In this document: piece by piece, positions 9,741 through 17,781 of the stretch | Position numbering within the stretch: position 1 is the first letter of the stretch | How the letters are laid out: each line of letters starts with the position of its first letter | The notes under the pieces: model-generated | Database searches by the model: none | What the model was told of the DNA's origin: nothing | Seen by the model: the letters and a program-made list of their open reading frames with translations, nothing else | NCBI RefSeq assembly: GCF_004135935.1 | Contig: NZ_CP025086.1 | Span: 2,852,001 to 2,916,000, forward strand | DNA: 64,000 bases | Reading direction: 5' to 3' | From: Methylovirgula ligni | Lineage (GTDB): Bacteria; Pseudomonadota; Alphaproteobacteria; Rhizobiales; Beijerinckiaceae | Position numbers and translations under genes: made by a program

Positions 9741-10048
9741 CCGATGGCCTCACAGACGAAGCCGTTGGCGCGGGCGCCGAGGACGTCGGTATGGCAGGGG
9801 ACGCAATCGGGGCAGGGCTCGTCGAGCGGCTTGCCGGTGGCCGCGTGGCGCGGGCAGAGACGGCACCAGCAGGCGAGGTTGCGACCGCGAAGCTCGCCAA
9901 TCTGATCCCGCAGCGAGCGCCATACGAAGTGTGGATCATTGCAAAAATGGTCAGCGTGAAAGGTGACCGCTTCCGTTCGCCCGACATGCATGTGGCACAT
10001 CAGATAGCGGCCGAAGGGATTGCGCGCATCGTCGACGTAGACGGTCAT
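9737..10048 (-). CDS. DUF4326-like protein
   Basis: A 103-residue protein. The segment LRGRNLACWCRLC followed by CPDCVPCHTDVLGARAN matches the DUF4326 pattern (LACWC ... CHxDVL), with cysteines and a histidine that could bind metal. Such proteins are frequent in phages and their role is unknown. Its stop overlaps the start of the excisionase-like gene by 4 bp. Confidence 0.7.
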   Translation of the reverse strand: MTVYVDDARNPFGRYLMCHMHVGRTEAVTFHADHFCNDPHFVWRSLRDQIGELRGRNLACWCRLCPRHAATGKPLDEPCPDCVPCHTDVLGARANGFVCEAIG

Positions 10049-10272
10049 AATGCAACGCCCTTTCGCTTAGTGCTGCCCACTGCGAAGGCTGTGGCGTTGG
10101 CCCTACGGCACTCGGCTAGGTGTTCGTCGAGCCTCCTGAGCGCCCCGGGATCGTGCGAATTTCTTGCCGCGGCCATCGCTGCGACGGCCGCCCAATTGAG
10201 GCCTTGGTCGCTTATGATTGCGGCGGCGGCGGCGCGGCCGAGAATTGAGCGGCAGGCGTCTTCTAAGGTCAC
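10045..10272 (-). CDS. Small hypothetical protein
   Basis: A 75-residue alanine-rich protein, start MTLEDACRSILG, probably helical. Both ends overlap neighbouring genes by 4 bp in the leftward operon, which supports real translation. No family was recognised. Confidence 0.55.
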   Translation of the reverse strand: MTLEDACRSILGRAAAAAIISDQGLNWAAVAAMAAARNSHDPGALRRLDEHLAECRRANATAFAVGSTKRKGVAL

Positions 10273-10523
10273 CGCTGACCGCCTTTCTTTTCGGCGGCGA
10301 TCGCGGCCTTGACGGCGTCGCGATCAAGCCAAACCACGAGGCCGAGTTTGTCGGTGTTGCCGTCGAGGCCGACCAGGCGCGGCGTGCCGAAGGTGATATG
10401 GCTGCCGCGGCGCATGCTGTAGTCGGCCGAGATCATAACCTCGTCGAGGTTTTGCATCTCGACTTTATCGTCGCCGACACTTGCAATGAGTTCGCTGAGC
10501 TTCACGGGTGCCTCAATCGACAA
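10269..10523 (-). CDS. Small hypothetical protein
   Basis: An 84-residue protein; a GTG six codons in (before KLSELIASVG) is an alternative start. The middle (HITFGTPRLVGLDG) looks like beta structure and the end is a basic helix. It overlaps both neighbours. No family was recognised. Confidence 0.55.
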   Translation of the reverse strand: MSIEAPVKLSELIASVGDDKVEMQNLDEVMISADYSMRRGSHITFGTPRLVGLDGNTDKLGLVVWLDRDAVKAAIAAEKKGGQR

Positions 10524-10743
10524 GAAAACGGAGATCGTAAGTCACGGCTTCGCAGCGCGGGACCGGCAGCGACCGCAGCTCCCGATCGAAGAGCGCGTTC
10601 GCCTCCGCGTCATGCGTCTGCGGCGAGACGCAGCGGATATAGGCGTGAACGGGAACGCCAGTGTCGGTCGCCTCGGTCCAAATGCGGCAGTATGCGCCAT
10701 CGATCCTCTGGAAGCGGTCGGTCGGTTCGAGCGTGAGTTTCAT
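10513..10743 (-). CDS. Small hypothetical protein
   Basis: A 76-residue protein, start MKLTLEPTDRFQRIDG, with alternating hydrophobic beta-like strands. It overlaps the preceding gene's stop by 4 bp. No family was recognised. Confidence 0.55.
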   Translation of the reverse strand: MKLTLEPTDRFQRIDGAYCRIWTEATDTGVPVHAYIRCVSPQTHDAEANALFDRELRSLPVPRCEAVTYDLRFLVD

Positions 10744-11030
10744 GCCCTGCCTTTCATTTCCGGCTGCCCTTCGAAGCGCGCGATCATCTCGCGGAAGAGG
10801 GTGCAGAGATCACGTCGATCGGCGCCGTTGGAAATGAAGTTGCAACGCGCGCCTTCGGGACCGTCGAAGGGGTAGACCAGGAGCACAAAGCCCGTCTTCC
10901 TATCGGCGCCCTTGGCGGAGCGGTTCAGGAATTCGTCCAGCGTCTGCGCGATCGCCGCCATCTGCCGCTGGTATTTCTCCTCGATCGGCGCGTCGCCCAG
11001 ACGTTCATGTCGCCGCTTCTGCTCACCCAT
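10740..11030 (-). CDS. Hypothetical protein of the leftward operon
   Basis: A 96-residue protein starting MGEQKRRHERLGDAP. A longer in-frame reading upstream is serine-rich shadow of the next gene and was discarded. The middle reads GFVLLVYPFDGPEGARCNFISN and the end DLCTLFREMIARFEGQPE. This resembles a small family common in phages, with no known function. It overlaps the DUF5131 gene by 8 bp. Confidence 0.65.
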   Translation of the reverse strand: MGEQKRRHERLGDAPIEEKYQRQMAAIAQTLDEFLNRSAKGADRKTGFVLLVYPFDGPEGARCNFISNGADRRDLCTLFREMIARFEGQPEMKGRA

Positions 11031-12189
11031 TTGCCACCTCCGGAAATGCGTTGTGCTCGATGCCGTCGAGAAGGCGCCCGGCGCGGCGCTTGCCGATGCG
11101 CCAGGTATCTGTAGCCTCATCGTAAGGCCAACCGTGAAGCTCTGGACCTGGATTGCGGGCCGAGAACCTGACGTGCTCGCCGCACATCGAATCCGGAGCC
11201 CATTCACCCCACTGCTTGAAGAAGAAGGGAACGCCGACACAGGCGCAAAGGTTACGGATTGATCGAGCCCAGTCCGCGTGCATTGGTCGGGCGTGGGGCC
11301 CGCTCTCGCCGCTCACGATGACCCAATCGATCGCGCGATCGTTATTGTCGACGATCATGCCACCAAGACCCGAGACTGCACCACCGATCGTGGTCGTATC
11401 TGGATCAAACGGCCGAATTGGCGAGACGTTCTTTGGGATGCGGATGGTGCATGTGCCCATAAATTCGTTGAGCGCCTCGCCGATGTCTTCCAAGAGCGGC
11501 TCGCACGACACGAAGCGAACTGCTGCCGGCGTCGCTTTCAACTGCTCGCACCTCTCGAGCGTCGTCGCCTGATCTTCGCAGCTCACGCCAAGCCAGACGT
11601 TGGAGGGGGGCCACCAACGCGCGCCTGGCTGAAGATGGCCAACCGGCCCCACGCCGTTCGGTGGCATGCCTAGCCCGCTTCGGCGCATCTTCTCGACAAG
11701 ATCGCCGACGCGATTGCACGCATCGCCCGCATAAAATTCATAGAATCCACATTGACCCCGCGTGAGATACTCCCGCATCCGCGCCGGACGCTTCGTCAGA
11801 AACTGGAACGTGTGCTGCGGGCTGAGCGCGACGACGGCGAAAATCTTGTCGAGCATGTCGTCGCTGACGAAATCGGCGAAGAGATCCGTCATCGAGCCGA
11901 CGAAGATCTTGCGCGGGCGCTTCCAGCGCAGGGGTTGCAACAGCAGCTTTTCGTCGAGGAAGATATCGATGACGTCTCGATTGCCGGGTTTGTAATCAAG
12001 CCGCGTTCCGAGACGCAGATTAAATCCCTCTGCATAGCAGTTGCGGCAGCCTTCCGAGACATGCTCGCAATGCCAGCCGATCGGCCGATCGCCGCCCGCG
12101 CCTTGCGTCTTCTGGCCGAGGACGCGCCACGCCGCCCGCACCGGATTCCAGCTCGCGTCTGTCCATTCGATCTTGGAGCGATCAGCCAT
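11023..12189 (-). CDS. Phage Gp37/Gp68-type DUF5131 protein
   Basis: A 388-residue protein with the family opening KIEWTDASWNP and a cysteine cluster CEHVSEGCRNCYAE (Cys41, Cys48, Cys51), followed by IFVGSMTDLFADFV, FLTKRPARM, NVWLGVSCED and VIVSGESGPHARPM. The triple-cysteine arrangement and barrel-like strand pattern recall radical SAM folds, but no activity is established for the family. It is common in phages and mobile elements. Confidence 0.9.
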   Translation of the reverse strand: MADRSKIEWTDASWNPVRAAWRVLGQKTQGAGGDRPIGWHCEHVSEGCRNCYAEGFNLRLGTRLDYKPGNRDVIDIFLDEKLLLQPLRWKRPRKIFVGSMTDLFADFVSDDMLDKIFAVVALSPQHTFQFLTKRPARMREYLTRGQCGFYEFYAGDACNRVGDLVEKMRRSGLGMPPNGVGPVGHLQPGARWWPPSNVWLGVSCEDQATTLERCEQLKATPAAVRFVSCEPLLEDIGEALNEFMGTCTIRIPKNVSPIRPFDPDTTTIGGAVSGLGGMIVDNNDRAIDWVIVSGESGPHARPMHADWARSIRNLCACVGVPFFFKQWGEWAPDSMCGEHVRFSARNPGPELHGWPYDEATDTWRIGKRRAGRLLDGIEHNAFPEVANG

Positions 12190-12565
12190 GGCGCATCACC
12201 ACGCGGCCGTCGATTTTCTTTTTGAAGGGTGAGCGTTTCCCGCAGGGGAGTGGCCGAGACGACCGCGGCTTGACGCGATAGTCAGCAACCTCCTGGCGCC
12301 GGGCTTTGCCGATCTGCGCCAGATCGCGCGGTGTCTTCACCCCGTCGCATTGCAGGCAAAGGATCTGCGCATTCTCGAAGGTCGGCTTGCCGCCCAGGCG
12401 ATCGGGGATGACATGATCGCAGCGGAACCGTCCCTTGGTGACGATCGTGGGACAGCGACGTCCATCCGGTAGCTTTCCTTCACAGCGCCAGCCACAATAT
12501 TCGAGCCGCCGCTTGATGGTGCTGAGGGAGAAATTGCAGCGCCTATCCATTGGCGTCCCCAGCAT
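12182..12565 (-). CDS. HNH endonuclease-like protein
   Basis: A 127-residue protein with a core CDHVIPDRLGG, then NAQILCLQCDGVK, the His-Asn-His-type beta-beta-alpha metal site, with additional CxxC pairs (CGWRCEGK, CP). A start at the internal MDRRCN, five codons in, is also possible. It lies in the leftward operon rather than by the terminase; the packaging-type HNH of this phage is the gene at 27463-27792. Confidence 0.85.
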   Translation of the reverse strand: MLGTPMDRRCNFSLSTIKRRLEYCGWRCEGKLPDGRRCPTIVTKGRFRCDHVIPDRLGGKPTFENAQILCLQCDGVKTPRDLAQIGKARRQEVADYRVKPRSSRPLPCGKRSPFKKKIDGRVVMRHG

Positions 12566-13046
12566 CCGTTGGGTTCGATCCTAGAGGCGCTAAGCGAAAG
12601 CCGACGATAAGTCCATCGACGTCCGTTTGATCTCTCAGATAGTGCCGCGTGCCCCCTTGGAGGCCGGCCACATACCATCCGGAGCCTCGCTTGAGGACGA
12701 TCCGCACTGTTCCTTCCGGCAAAGGTGAGAATTCACCATCAGCGATCAGAAGCGTGCCTTCGCGGACCTGTGAGACGTGTACCCATCCTGGCTTCACAGA
12801 GTCTGATTCGACGCGGCTTGCTGAAGCCTCTGCGCGCCGAGCGCGTTCAAGCAGCTTGCTGCCCTCCTCAAGCAATTCATCGCGTCGACACTCTAGATCC
12901 TGCACGCGCGTCAATAGATCGACGGCGACAAGTTCGCCCTCTGACAACGAAGTGAGGGGCCCACGATCTTTCAGCAGCCGGGCGTAACTCTGCAGGCATG
13001 AGCGGAAGCCGTGAAGCAGTGCTTCGTCAATCGACCCGGGCGTCAT
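12543..13046 (-). CDS. Hypothetical protein with coiled coil
   Basis: A 167-residue protein starting MTPGSIDEALLHG; the ATG overlaps the stop of the ParB-like gene (TGATG), which decides the start. Residues 40-80 (VQDLECRRDELLEEGSKLLE) form a predicted coiled coil, followed by a beta-rich part. No family was recognised. Confidence 0.65.
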   Translation of the reverse strand: MTPGSIDEALLHGFRSCLQSYARLLKDRGPLTSLSEGELVAVDLLTRVQDLECRRDELLEEGSKLLERARRAEASASRVESDSVKPGWVHVSQVREGTLLIADGEFSPLPEGTVRIVLKRGSGWYVAGLQGGTRHYLRDQTDVDGLIVGFRLAPLGSNPTDAGDANG

Positions 13047-14971
13047 CACTCTGCGGCCTCCTGCTCCGGCACATCCAGCACGGGCTGCGCGGCGGCCCAA
13101 TCGCTGAGTGGATGCGGCAGCCAGGCGCGCGCCTTTGCCAAGGTCGCGGCTCGGGCGGCGGCCGAGTCTTTCTTCAGCTTTTTTACCTCGGCGCCGGCGG
13201 CCGGCCCGTCGAGAGATTCGATCGTGCGGACGGCCGCATCTTTCGTCGCGGCGGCGAAATAGCCGTCATAGTCGAAGGCGGTCAGGAACTGGCCCCGAAG
13301 ATCGCTGCCGCGGGCGATGATAGTGCCGGCGAAATCGGCGATCGCCGAAAAGGGATTGGTTCCGGCGCGAACGCTTCGCGCAATCGCGTGGCAGAAGGCG
13401 CTGGTCAGATCCGCAAGCGGCGCTTCGTTGACCAGCGCGAGGGCCTTGTCGGCGCCGAGGCGCACCAAAGCCTGGGTCAGCGGATGCTCGCGATCGAAGG
13501 CCTCATCGTGCAATTGCTTCTGGATCGTGACGCCGAACACGCGGCTGGTGAAATGCCCTGACGCGATGACGGCGACGGCCAGAGCAAGATCGGGACGCGA
13601 GACGATCGCATTGGCGAAGGCGAGATTGATGGTGCGATCGAGGATCGCGCGCACGCCCGCGGAGGGCTTGTCATCGCTTTCGGAGGCGGCGGCAGGGTCC
13701 GCCGTGCTTTGGGCTGCCGCCGCCTCCTTGCGACCACGCGGGGAGGAGGCGCGCGGTGATTCCGGTTCATCGGCGAATTCGCCGTCCTCGTCTTCAGCGT
13801 CCGGCCCGTCCTTCGCCGCGCGCTTGCGATAGCCGAAGGTCAGATCAATATCGCCGTCGAAACCCACGCCGATCGAAAAGCCCCATTTGCCACGCTCGAC
13901 CTGCGGCACCGCGCGCGCCGCAGCGCGGCGCACGATCGCCAAATATTCCGCGACGAGTGCCGAGCGCTTGGCAACAGCCACTGTGCGGTCCGCGGCGGCC
14001 GTTTTCGGATCGGCAATCAGCTTGTGGAGGGCTGGGCCCTCCTTTTGCACGATAGCTTCGGCGCGCTCCTCTTCGCCGTCGATATAGTCGGGCTCAAATT
14101 GCCAATCGCAGACGAGGTTATCATCGTCGTCGGCGTCGCAATCGATCGTATAGAATCCCCAGCCGTCGGCGGCTTTGATGGCTTCGGCCTCGGCGCGCAA
14201 TTTCTCCTCCGCTAACTGCCGGCAGATCGCCGCGTCGCGCCAGACGACCTGCTCCTCGAAGAGATCCTCGCCAATGCGGCCGCCGGCGGCGCGATAGGCC
14301 GCCTCGCCAACGAACACGGCCTCGCCGTACGTCGGCTTCAGCGTATCGACGCGCAGCCTGCGCTTGATCTCGTAGGGCGTGAGATGATGCTTTCCAGCCT
14401 TCGACAATTCGGCGTAGACGGCCGCCTGCTGCTCCGGGCTCTCGCTCACGGCAAAGGCGCGTGCCGTATCGGCATCGAGCTTGCCGCTCTTCCACGCGGC
14501 GCGGATCTCCGGCGCGAGACGCCCGAGCGCGAGACTCTTGCGGACCTCGTGCTCCGATCGGACGAAGGCGCGGGCGATCGCCGCGACATCCATAGATTCG
14601 CCCAGGGCGACGAAGGCCTCGTATTCCTCGACCGGATGCATCTGCTCGCGGAACAGGTTCGCCGTCAGCGCCAGGGCGCTCAATTCGGCGTCGCTGCCAG
14701 CAAAGATATTGACGCGGACGTCGCTGCTGTCGCCGCCCCAGGCTTTGCCCTCCTTGGCGAGCAGCTTCAGCGCCTTGAACCGGCGCCCACCGGAGAGGAC
14801 GTGAAATTTGCCGTTCTCCTCATGCACGCCGAGCTCGTCGATCAGGCCGATCTCATGCAGGGACGACGAAAGCTCGGCGATGCCGGCCTTCGGGTGATGA
14901 TGGCGCGGATTGAATCGCGACAGGCCGGCGATCTTCGCCAGCGGAATCTTGTCACTCAGAACCTGGAGCAT
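13046..14971 (-). CDS. Large ParB-like nuclease-domain protein
   Basis: A 641-residue protein. The N-terminal ParB/Srx-type domain (about 8-120) contains NPRHHHPKAGIAEL, a HVLSGGRRFKALKLL box (the ParB box II equivalent) and ANLFREQMHPVEEYEAF. A helical KorB/ParB-like DNA-binding part follows (VRKSLALGRLAPEIRAAW). The middle has an acidic stretch (DCDADDDDN), a linker rich in E, D, A and S (about 400-440) and an alpha-helical C-terminal domain. Phages and plasmids carry such proteins for partition, transcription control or nuclease activity; which applies here is unknown. It heads the promoter-distal half of the leftward operon. Confidence 0.85.
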   Translation of the reverse strand: MLQVLSDKIPLAKIAGLSRFNPRHHHPKAGIAELSSSLHEIGLIDELGVHEENGKFHVLSGGRRFKALKLLAKEGKAWGGDSSDVRVNIFAGSDAELSALALTANLFREQMHPVEEYEAFVALGESMDVAAIARAFVRSEHEVRKSLALGRLAPEIRAAWKSGKLDADTARAFAVSESPEQQAAVYAELSKAGKHHLTPYEIKRRLRVDTLKPTYGEAVFVGEAAYRAAGGRIGEDLFEEQVVWRDAAICRQLAEEKLRAEAEAIKAADGWGFYTIDCDADDDDNLVCDWQFEPDYIDGEEERAEAIVQKEGPALHKLIADPKTAAADRTVAVAKRSALVAEYLAIVRRAAARAVPQVERGKWGFSIGVGFDGDIDLTFGYRKRAAKDGPDAEDEDGEFADEPESPRASSPRGRKEAAAAQSTADPAAASESDDKPSAGVRAILDRTINLAFANAIVSRPDLALAVAVIASGHFTSRVFGVTIQKQLHDEAFDREHPLTQALVRLGADKALALVNEAPLADLTSAFCHAIARSVRAGTNPFSAIADFAGTIIARGSDLRGQFLTAFDYDGYFAAATKDAAVRTIESLDGPAAGAEVKKLKKDSAAARAATLAKARAWLPHPLSDWAAAQPVLDVPEQEAAE

Positions 14972-15022
14972 GATGGAGCCGTGCTGAACGATCGACGCAG
15001 GGCAACGCGGACGCAGATACGC

Positions 15023-15334
15023 TTAATGCCGAGAGGGAGCTGCCACGTGCGAAGCGATGACGCATTCGACGCTCTCGGAGACGCCTTTTTCGGAATAGAG
15101 CTTGGCGAGCCGGGTGAAATGCTCCGGCGTCGCCGTGTGGCCATTCGACTCGATGAAGCTCTCGATCGCCGCGCTGGCGATATGAAAGCCGTGCGATGTG
15201 ATGAGGGTGGCAAGCGTCGCTGGCGGCACGCCGAGGCGCCGAGCTTCAACGGCGAGCGCGGCCAGAGTTTCGGAGATCGCGTCGGCCGCCCTTTCGTGGA
15301 GGCGGCGGAATTCGCGGGCTTGTTCAGGTGTCAT
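15023..15334 (-). CDS. Hypothetical protein
   Basis: A 103-residue, mostly helical protein (MTPEQAREFRRLHERAAD; later AAIESFIESNGH). Its start overlaps the stop of the next upstream gene by 4 bp. No family was recognised. Confidence 0.6.
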   Translation of the reverse strand: MTPEQAREFRRLHERAADAISETLAALAVEARRLGVPPATLATLITSHGFHIASAAIESFIESNGHTATPEHFTRLAKLYSEKGVSESVECVIASHVAAPSRH

Positions 15335-15516
15335 CTATGCCTCCCGGAAAAACGTAAATCGCGCGTATGCCCATCGGGGCGCGGACGATAGCGGTAAAGG
15401 ATGTCTTCAAAGGTGGAGGGCCGCGTCGCCGCGACGGCGAGGCCGAAGCGAAGGCCGACGAGCACGCCGAGCGCGAAAAGGATCGAACCGCCCAGCATGA
15501 GCGAGATCAGAGGCAC
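15331..15516 (-). CDS. Small single-pass membrane protein
   Basis: A 61-residue protein. Residues 3-30 form one hydrophobic segment with glycines and the rest is a basic tail. It is near the promoter end of the leftward operon and overlaps both neighbours. Confidence 0.6.
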   Translation of the reverse strand: MPLISLMLGGSILFALGVLVGLRFGLAVAATRPSTFEDILYRYRPRPDGHTRDLRFSGRHR

Positions 15517-15704
15517 GGTGGCGCCTCCGGAAACGGCCGGTTGAGGTAGACCTCGAGATTCGCAAGTGCCGCGTCGAATTCGGCAAGCGTCTCGCGGAAG
15601 GCGGCGAAGGCTGTGTCAAGCTCTTGCGTCGCCACGGAGGCGCGATCACCAGCGTTGGTATTAGGTAAGCCGCCCGTGGCGGCCTCGAAAGGCTGCCTGA
15701 TCAT
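15507..15704 (-). CDS. Small helical protein, first of leftward operon
   Basis: A 65-residue protein starting MIRQPFEAATGG, with a long helix (ELDTAFAAFRETLAEFDAA). A longer frame upstream runs through the operator region and was discarded. It is the first gene after the immunity control region. Confidence 0.6.
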   Translation of the reverse strand: MIRQPFEAATGGLPNTNAGDRASVATQELDTAFAAFRETLAEFDAALANLEVYLNRPFPEAPPCL

Positions 15705-15797
15705 GCGGAAACCCGTGCAAAAAGATGAGGAACGGTTGGAATGTGCCGGCCGCGCGCGGCAGGCTGGAAAGGCGGAAGGGCGAGCGTTAACCATGAG

Positions 15798-15819
15798 AGA
15801 TAGTTGCACAACTCGCAAC
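15798..15819 (-). promoter_or_regulatory. Phage operator, left copy
   Basis: This 22-bp segment contains GTTGC-N7-GCAAC (15803-15819). It occurs as an exact reverse complement at 16855-16876, upstream of the Cro-like gene. Its place just upstream of the leftward operon suggests that the repressor controls the left promoter here, as in lambda OL/OR. Confidence 0.8.
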
Positions 15820-15834
15820 TTCATGCAAGCGCAT

Positions 15835-15851
15835 AGTGCGCAACTTGCAAC
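15835..15851 (-). promoter_or_regulatory. Second, weaker operator-like site
   Basis: AGTGC-N7-GCAAC keeps the 7-base spacing of the 15803-15819 site and lies 32 bp from it centre to centre. One half-site differs at two positions. A further small palindrome, GCGAC-TT-GTCGC, follows in the same region. Confidence 0.5.
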
Positions 15852-15956
15852 ATCGCGGTGGCGACTTGTCGCACCTTGTCTTCCGCCGGAGGCGATGTCA
15901 CACCTATGTGTATTGCAGAGGTGTAGCCTCGGGATGCATCCGCTGGAAACGCAAAA

Positions 15957-16421
15957 ATGAAGCTTAGGGCGATGTTGCTGATCGGAGCCACCTTGGCCGC
16001 CACTGCGGCGCGCGCCGACAATACGGCCTGGATGCTCCATTCGGACTCCGACCCAATGACCGATGCGCCGGAAGCTTTGGCAATGACGGAAGGTGATGCG
16101 GGGGTCAGCGCGATATTTGGCTGCCCCGCGCCCCATAAAGCTGCGTGGCTGTTAACTTCCTCCAAATTTGATCTTCAGTTTGAACCAGCGAGATCCGTCC
16201 GACTGCGTGTTGACAGCTCGCCGCCGGAAGCGATGACGTGGCAAAACTTGAAAAGTGGGGGTGTTGGTCTAAAGGGTGACGAGGCCACGAAGCTTGCCAA
16301 ACGCGTTGAGGCCGCGCGGACGAGATTGGTTTTTGACGATGGAAGCGGCCCGATCGTCCTCTCCCTTGAGGGCGCGTCAGGCGCGATAGCTAAAGCGCTC
16401 TCTATTTGTCAGCTCAAATGA
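15957..16421 (+). CDS. Secreted protein next to the repressor
   Basis: A 154-residue protein with a signal peptide MKLRAMLLIGATLAATAARA (1-20). The mature part starts with a tryptophan- and methionine-containing stretch and has two cysteines (FGCP and SICQ) that could form a disulfide. It is predicted to be periplasmic or secreted. It is the only plus-strand gene between the left control region and the repressor, so it is likely expressed in the lysogen. A lysogenic-conversion (moron) role is inference. No family was recognised. Confidence 0.7.
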   Translation: MKLRAMLLIGATLAATAARADNTAWMLHSDSDPMTDAPEALAMTEGDAGVSAIFGCPAPHKAAWLLTSSKFDLQFEPARSVRLRVDSSPPEAMTWQNLKSGGVGLKGDEATKLAKRVEAARTRLVFDDGSGPIVLSLEGASGAIAKALSICQLK

Positions 16422-16441
16422 GGCGCTCGACAAAGCGGCCT

Positions 16442-16786
16442 CTATCCCCGGACCGTCTTTTTCAGCGGGAAGGCCGCCTCGAGCATGGCTTTCATTCGGT
16501 CTATCTCTTCTTGATCTCTGCCGGCAAAAAAATTAACGAGCCACGCTTCGTCCGGGTGTCGAAAAAGCGATTCTCTATCGCAATCGAAAAGAACCGCTAG
16601 GCGTTCCTGCATATCCTCCGCTGGCGAACTCTCTCCCTTAAACCAGCGGGATACGGTGCTTTTGTCTGCGCCGATTACTTTCGCCAGTGCAGTCGGAGTC
16701 TCAAAGCCCTTCTTCGAAGCCCACTCCTTTATGAAATGTGGCCGGCTGGGTTGTTTGAAACGATGAATCGATGCGGCTGGTCCCAT
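16442..16786 (-). CDS. CI-like repressor with XRE helix-turn-helix
   Basis: A 114-residue protein. The HTH (about 29-62, PTALAKVIGADKSTVSRWFKG) is of the XRE/Cro type. The C-terminal part (DEAWLVNFFAGRDQEEIDRM) resembles short alphaproteobacterial phage repressors. There is no LexA/CI-type peptidase domain, so induction would not use RecA-driven self-cleavage. It lies between the two copies of the inverted 22-bp operator, divergent from the Cro-like gene. Confidence 0.85.
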   Translation of the reverse strand: MGPAASIHRFKQPSRPHFIKEWASKKGFETPTALAKVIGADKSTVSRWFKGESSPAEDMQERLAVLFDCDRESLFRHPDEAWLVNFFAGRDQEEIDRMKAMLEAAFPLKKTVRG

Positions 16787-16854
16787 GAACCAATCTTATT
16801 TGCGCTGCCGCAAGTTGTCTTCGCTGCAATTTTCAGGGCAGAGGCTTGCTAATG

Positions 16855-16876
16855 GTTGCGAGTTGTGCAACTATCT
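16855..16876 (+). promoter_or_regulatory. Phage operator, right copy
   Basis: Exact inverted copy of 15798-15819, with dyad GTTGC-N7-GCAAC (16855-16871). It ends 5 bp before the ATG of the Cro-like gene, so binding would block rightward initiation or the ribosome site region. No unambiguous -35/-10 pair could be fitted. Confidence 0.8.
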
Positions 16877-16881
16877 AATCT

Positions 16882-17133
16882 ATGCAGGATGCAACCTTCC
16901 ACGATCTGTTGCGCGGCCGCGGCCAGAAAGCAAAGCTGGCAGAGGCCCTTAATGTCGATCGATCTATCGTGAGTCGATGGATTGAGCGGCGCGTTCCTGC
17001 GGAACGCGTTCTTGAAGTTGAGAGGGCGACCGGAATTCATCGGTCGAAAATTCGTCCCGATCTTTACCCGCCCTCTGAGTTGGAAGGTGCCGCTCCTTAT
17101 TGTGGTGCTCTCTCAGAAGAGCCTGCGACGTAA
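16882..17133 (+). CDS. Cro/YdaS-like DNA-binding protein
   Basis: An 83-residue protein. Residues 14-50 (GQKAKLAEALNVDRSIVSRW, then RVPAERVLEVERATGI) are the single HTH typical of Cro/YdaS antirepressors. It is divergent from the repressor and directly downstream of the operator, so it probably antagonises lysogeny. It is followed by a hairpin at 17140-17156. Confidence 0.85.
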   Translation: MQDATFHDLLRGRGQKAKLAEALNVDRSIVSRWIERRVPAERVLEVERATGIHRSKIRPDLYPPSELEGAAPYCGALSEEPAT

Positions 17134-17139
17134 GAGGCG

Positions 17140-17156
17140 GAGGAGCAGTGCTCCTC
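17140..17156 (+). terminator. Hairpin after the Cro-like gene
   Basis: GAGGAGCA (17140-17147) and TGCTCCTC (17149-17156) form a perfect inverted repeat 6 bp after the cro stop. Without a strong T-run it may be a leaky tR1-like terminator. Confidence 0.45.
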
Positions 17157-17352
17157 TGTTGATCCTAAGTTTTATCCAGATCGTGTGCGTCCAAATGCTT
17201 GTCTCTCCACGCCGCGCCGCAGCTTCCATCTGCGGCAAGGGCGGAAAATGCCTGGTCTCGTAGCTTTCGTTGTCCTGCTTACCGTTTGCGTCCCCGTAAT
17301 GACCGACTCCCTCATTCCCGCGTCTCAATCAGATGAGCACGAGGGAATTGGC

Positions 17353-17772
17353 ATGGTCTGTCAAACCGCTTCGCAATCGGAGCTACAACCGATGTCCGCC
17401 GCCACCTATGTCGATGATGCCCGGGAGATGGCCGCAGCGCTCGAAGAGCGCGAAGCCAGGCTCGCCGGTAGTCTCGCGCAGGCGCGGCGCAACCTCGCGG
17501 CTCGCTTCGGAATTGCGGCACGCATCTTTTACGCGCTCCGCCATCGGCCGCCGAAGACGATCACCGCCGACATTTATGATCGTCTCTGCGCTGCGCTTGA
17601 GGTCTCGGCCGCGCAAGGCATCAGGACCCTTCAACATGAAATGGCCACGGCTCATCAGCGCCGTCTGCGTCTTCGTCAAAACCACGCGCGCAAGGCTGCA
17701 CTTCTGGTGGGCGAAGCGCGGCAGGAACTCGCCTTGATCCGGTCTGAGAGCCGGGAAGGGGGCGCTCGGTGA
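17353..17772 (+). CDS. Early phage protein, probably DNA-binding
   Basis: A 139-residue protein; the start MVCQTASQSELQP is preceded by GAGGGA, which decides it over a longer upstream reading that includes a hydrophobic stretch. The middle (ARRNLAARFGIAARIFYALR, then ITADIYDRLCAALEV) looks like a helix-turn-helix region and the C-terminal half is a long charged helix. No function was recognised. It is immediately downstream of the immunity control region. Confidence 0.65.
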   Translation: MVCQTASQSELQPMSAATYVDDAREMAAALEEREARLAGSLAQARRNLAARFGIAARIFYALRHRPPKTITADIYDRLCAALEVSAAQGIRTLQHEMATAHQRRLRLRQNHARKAALLVGEARQELALIRSESREGGAR

Positions 17773-17781
17773 GCGCTATCC

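Noticed and set aside
13046-14971. Plasmid-type partition system
   Set aside because: There is a ParB-like protein but no ParA partner, and the element is integrated at a tRNA.
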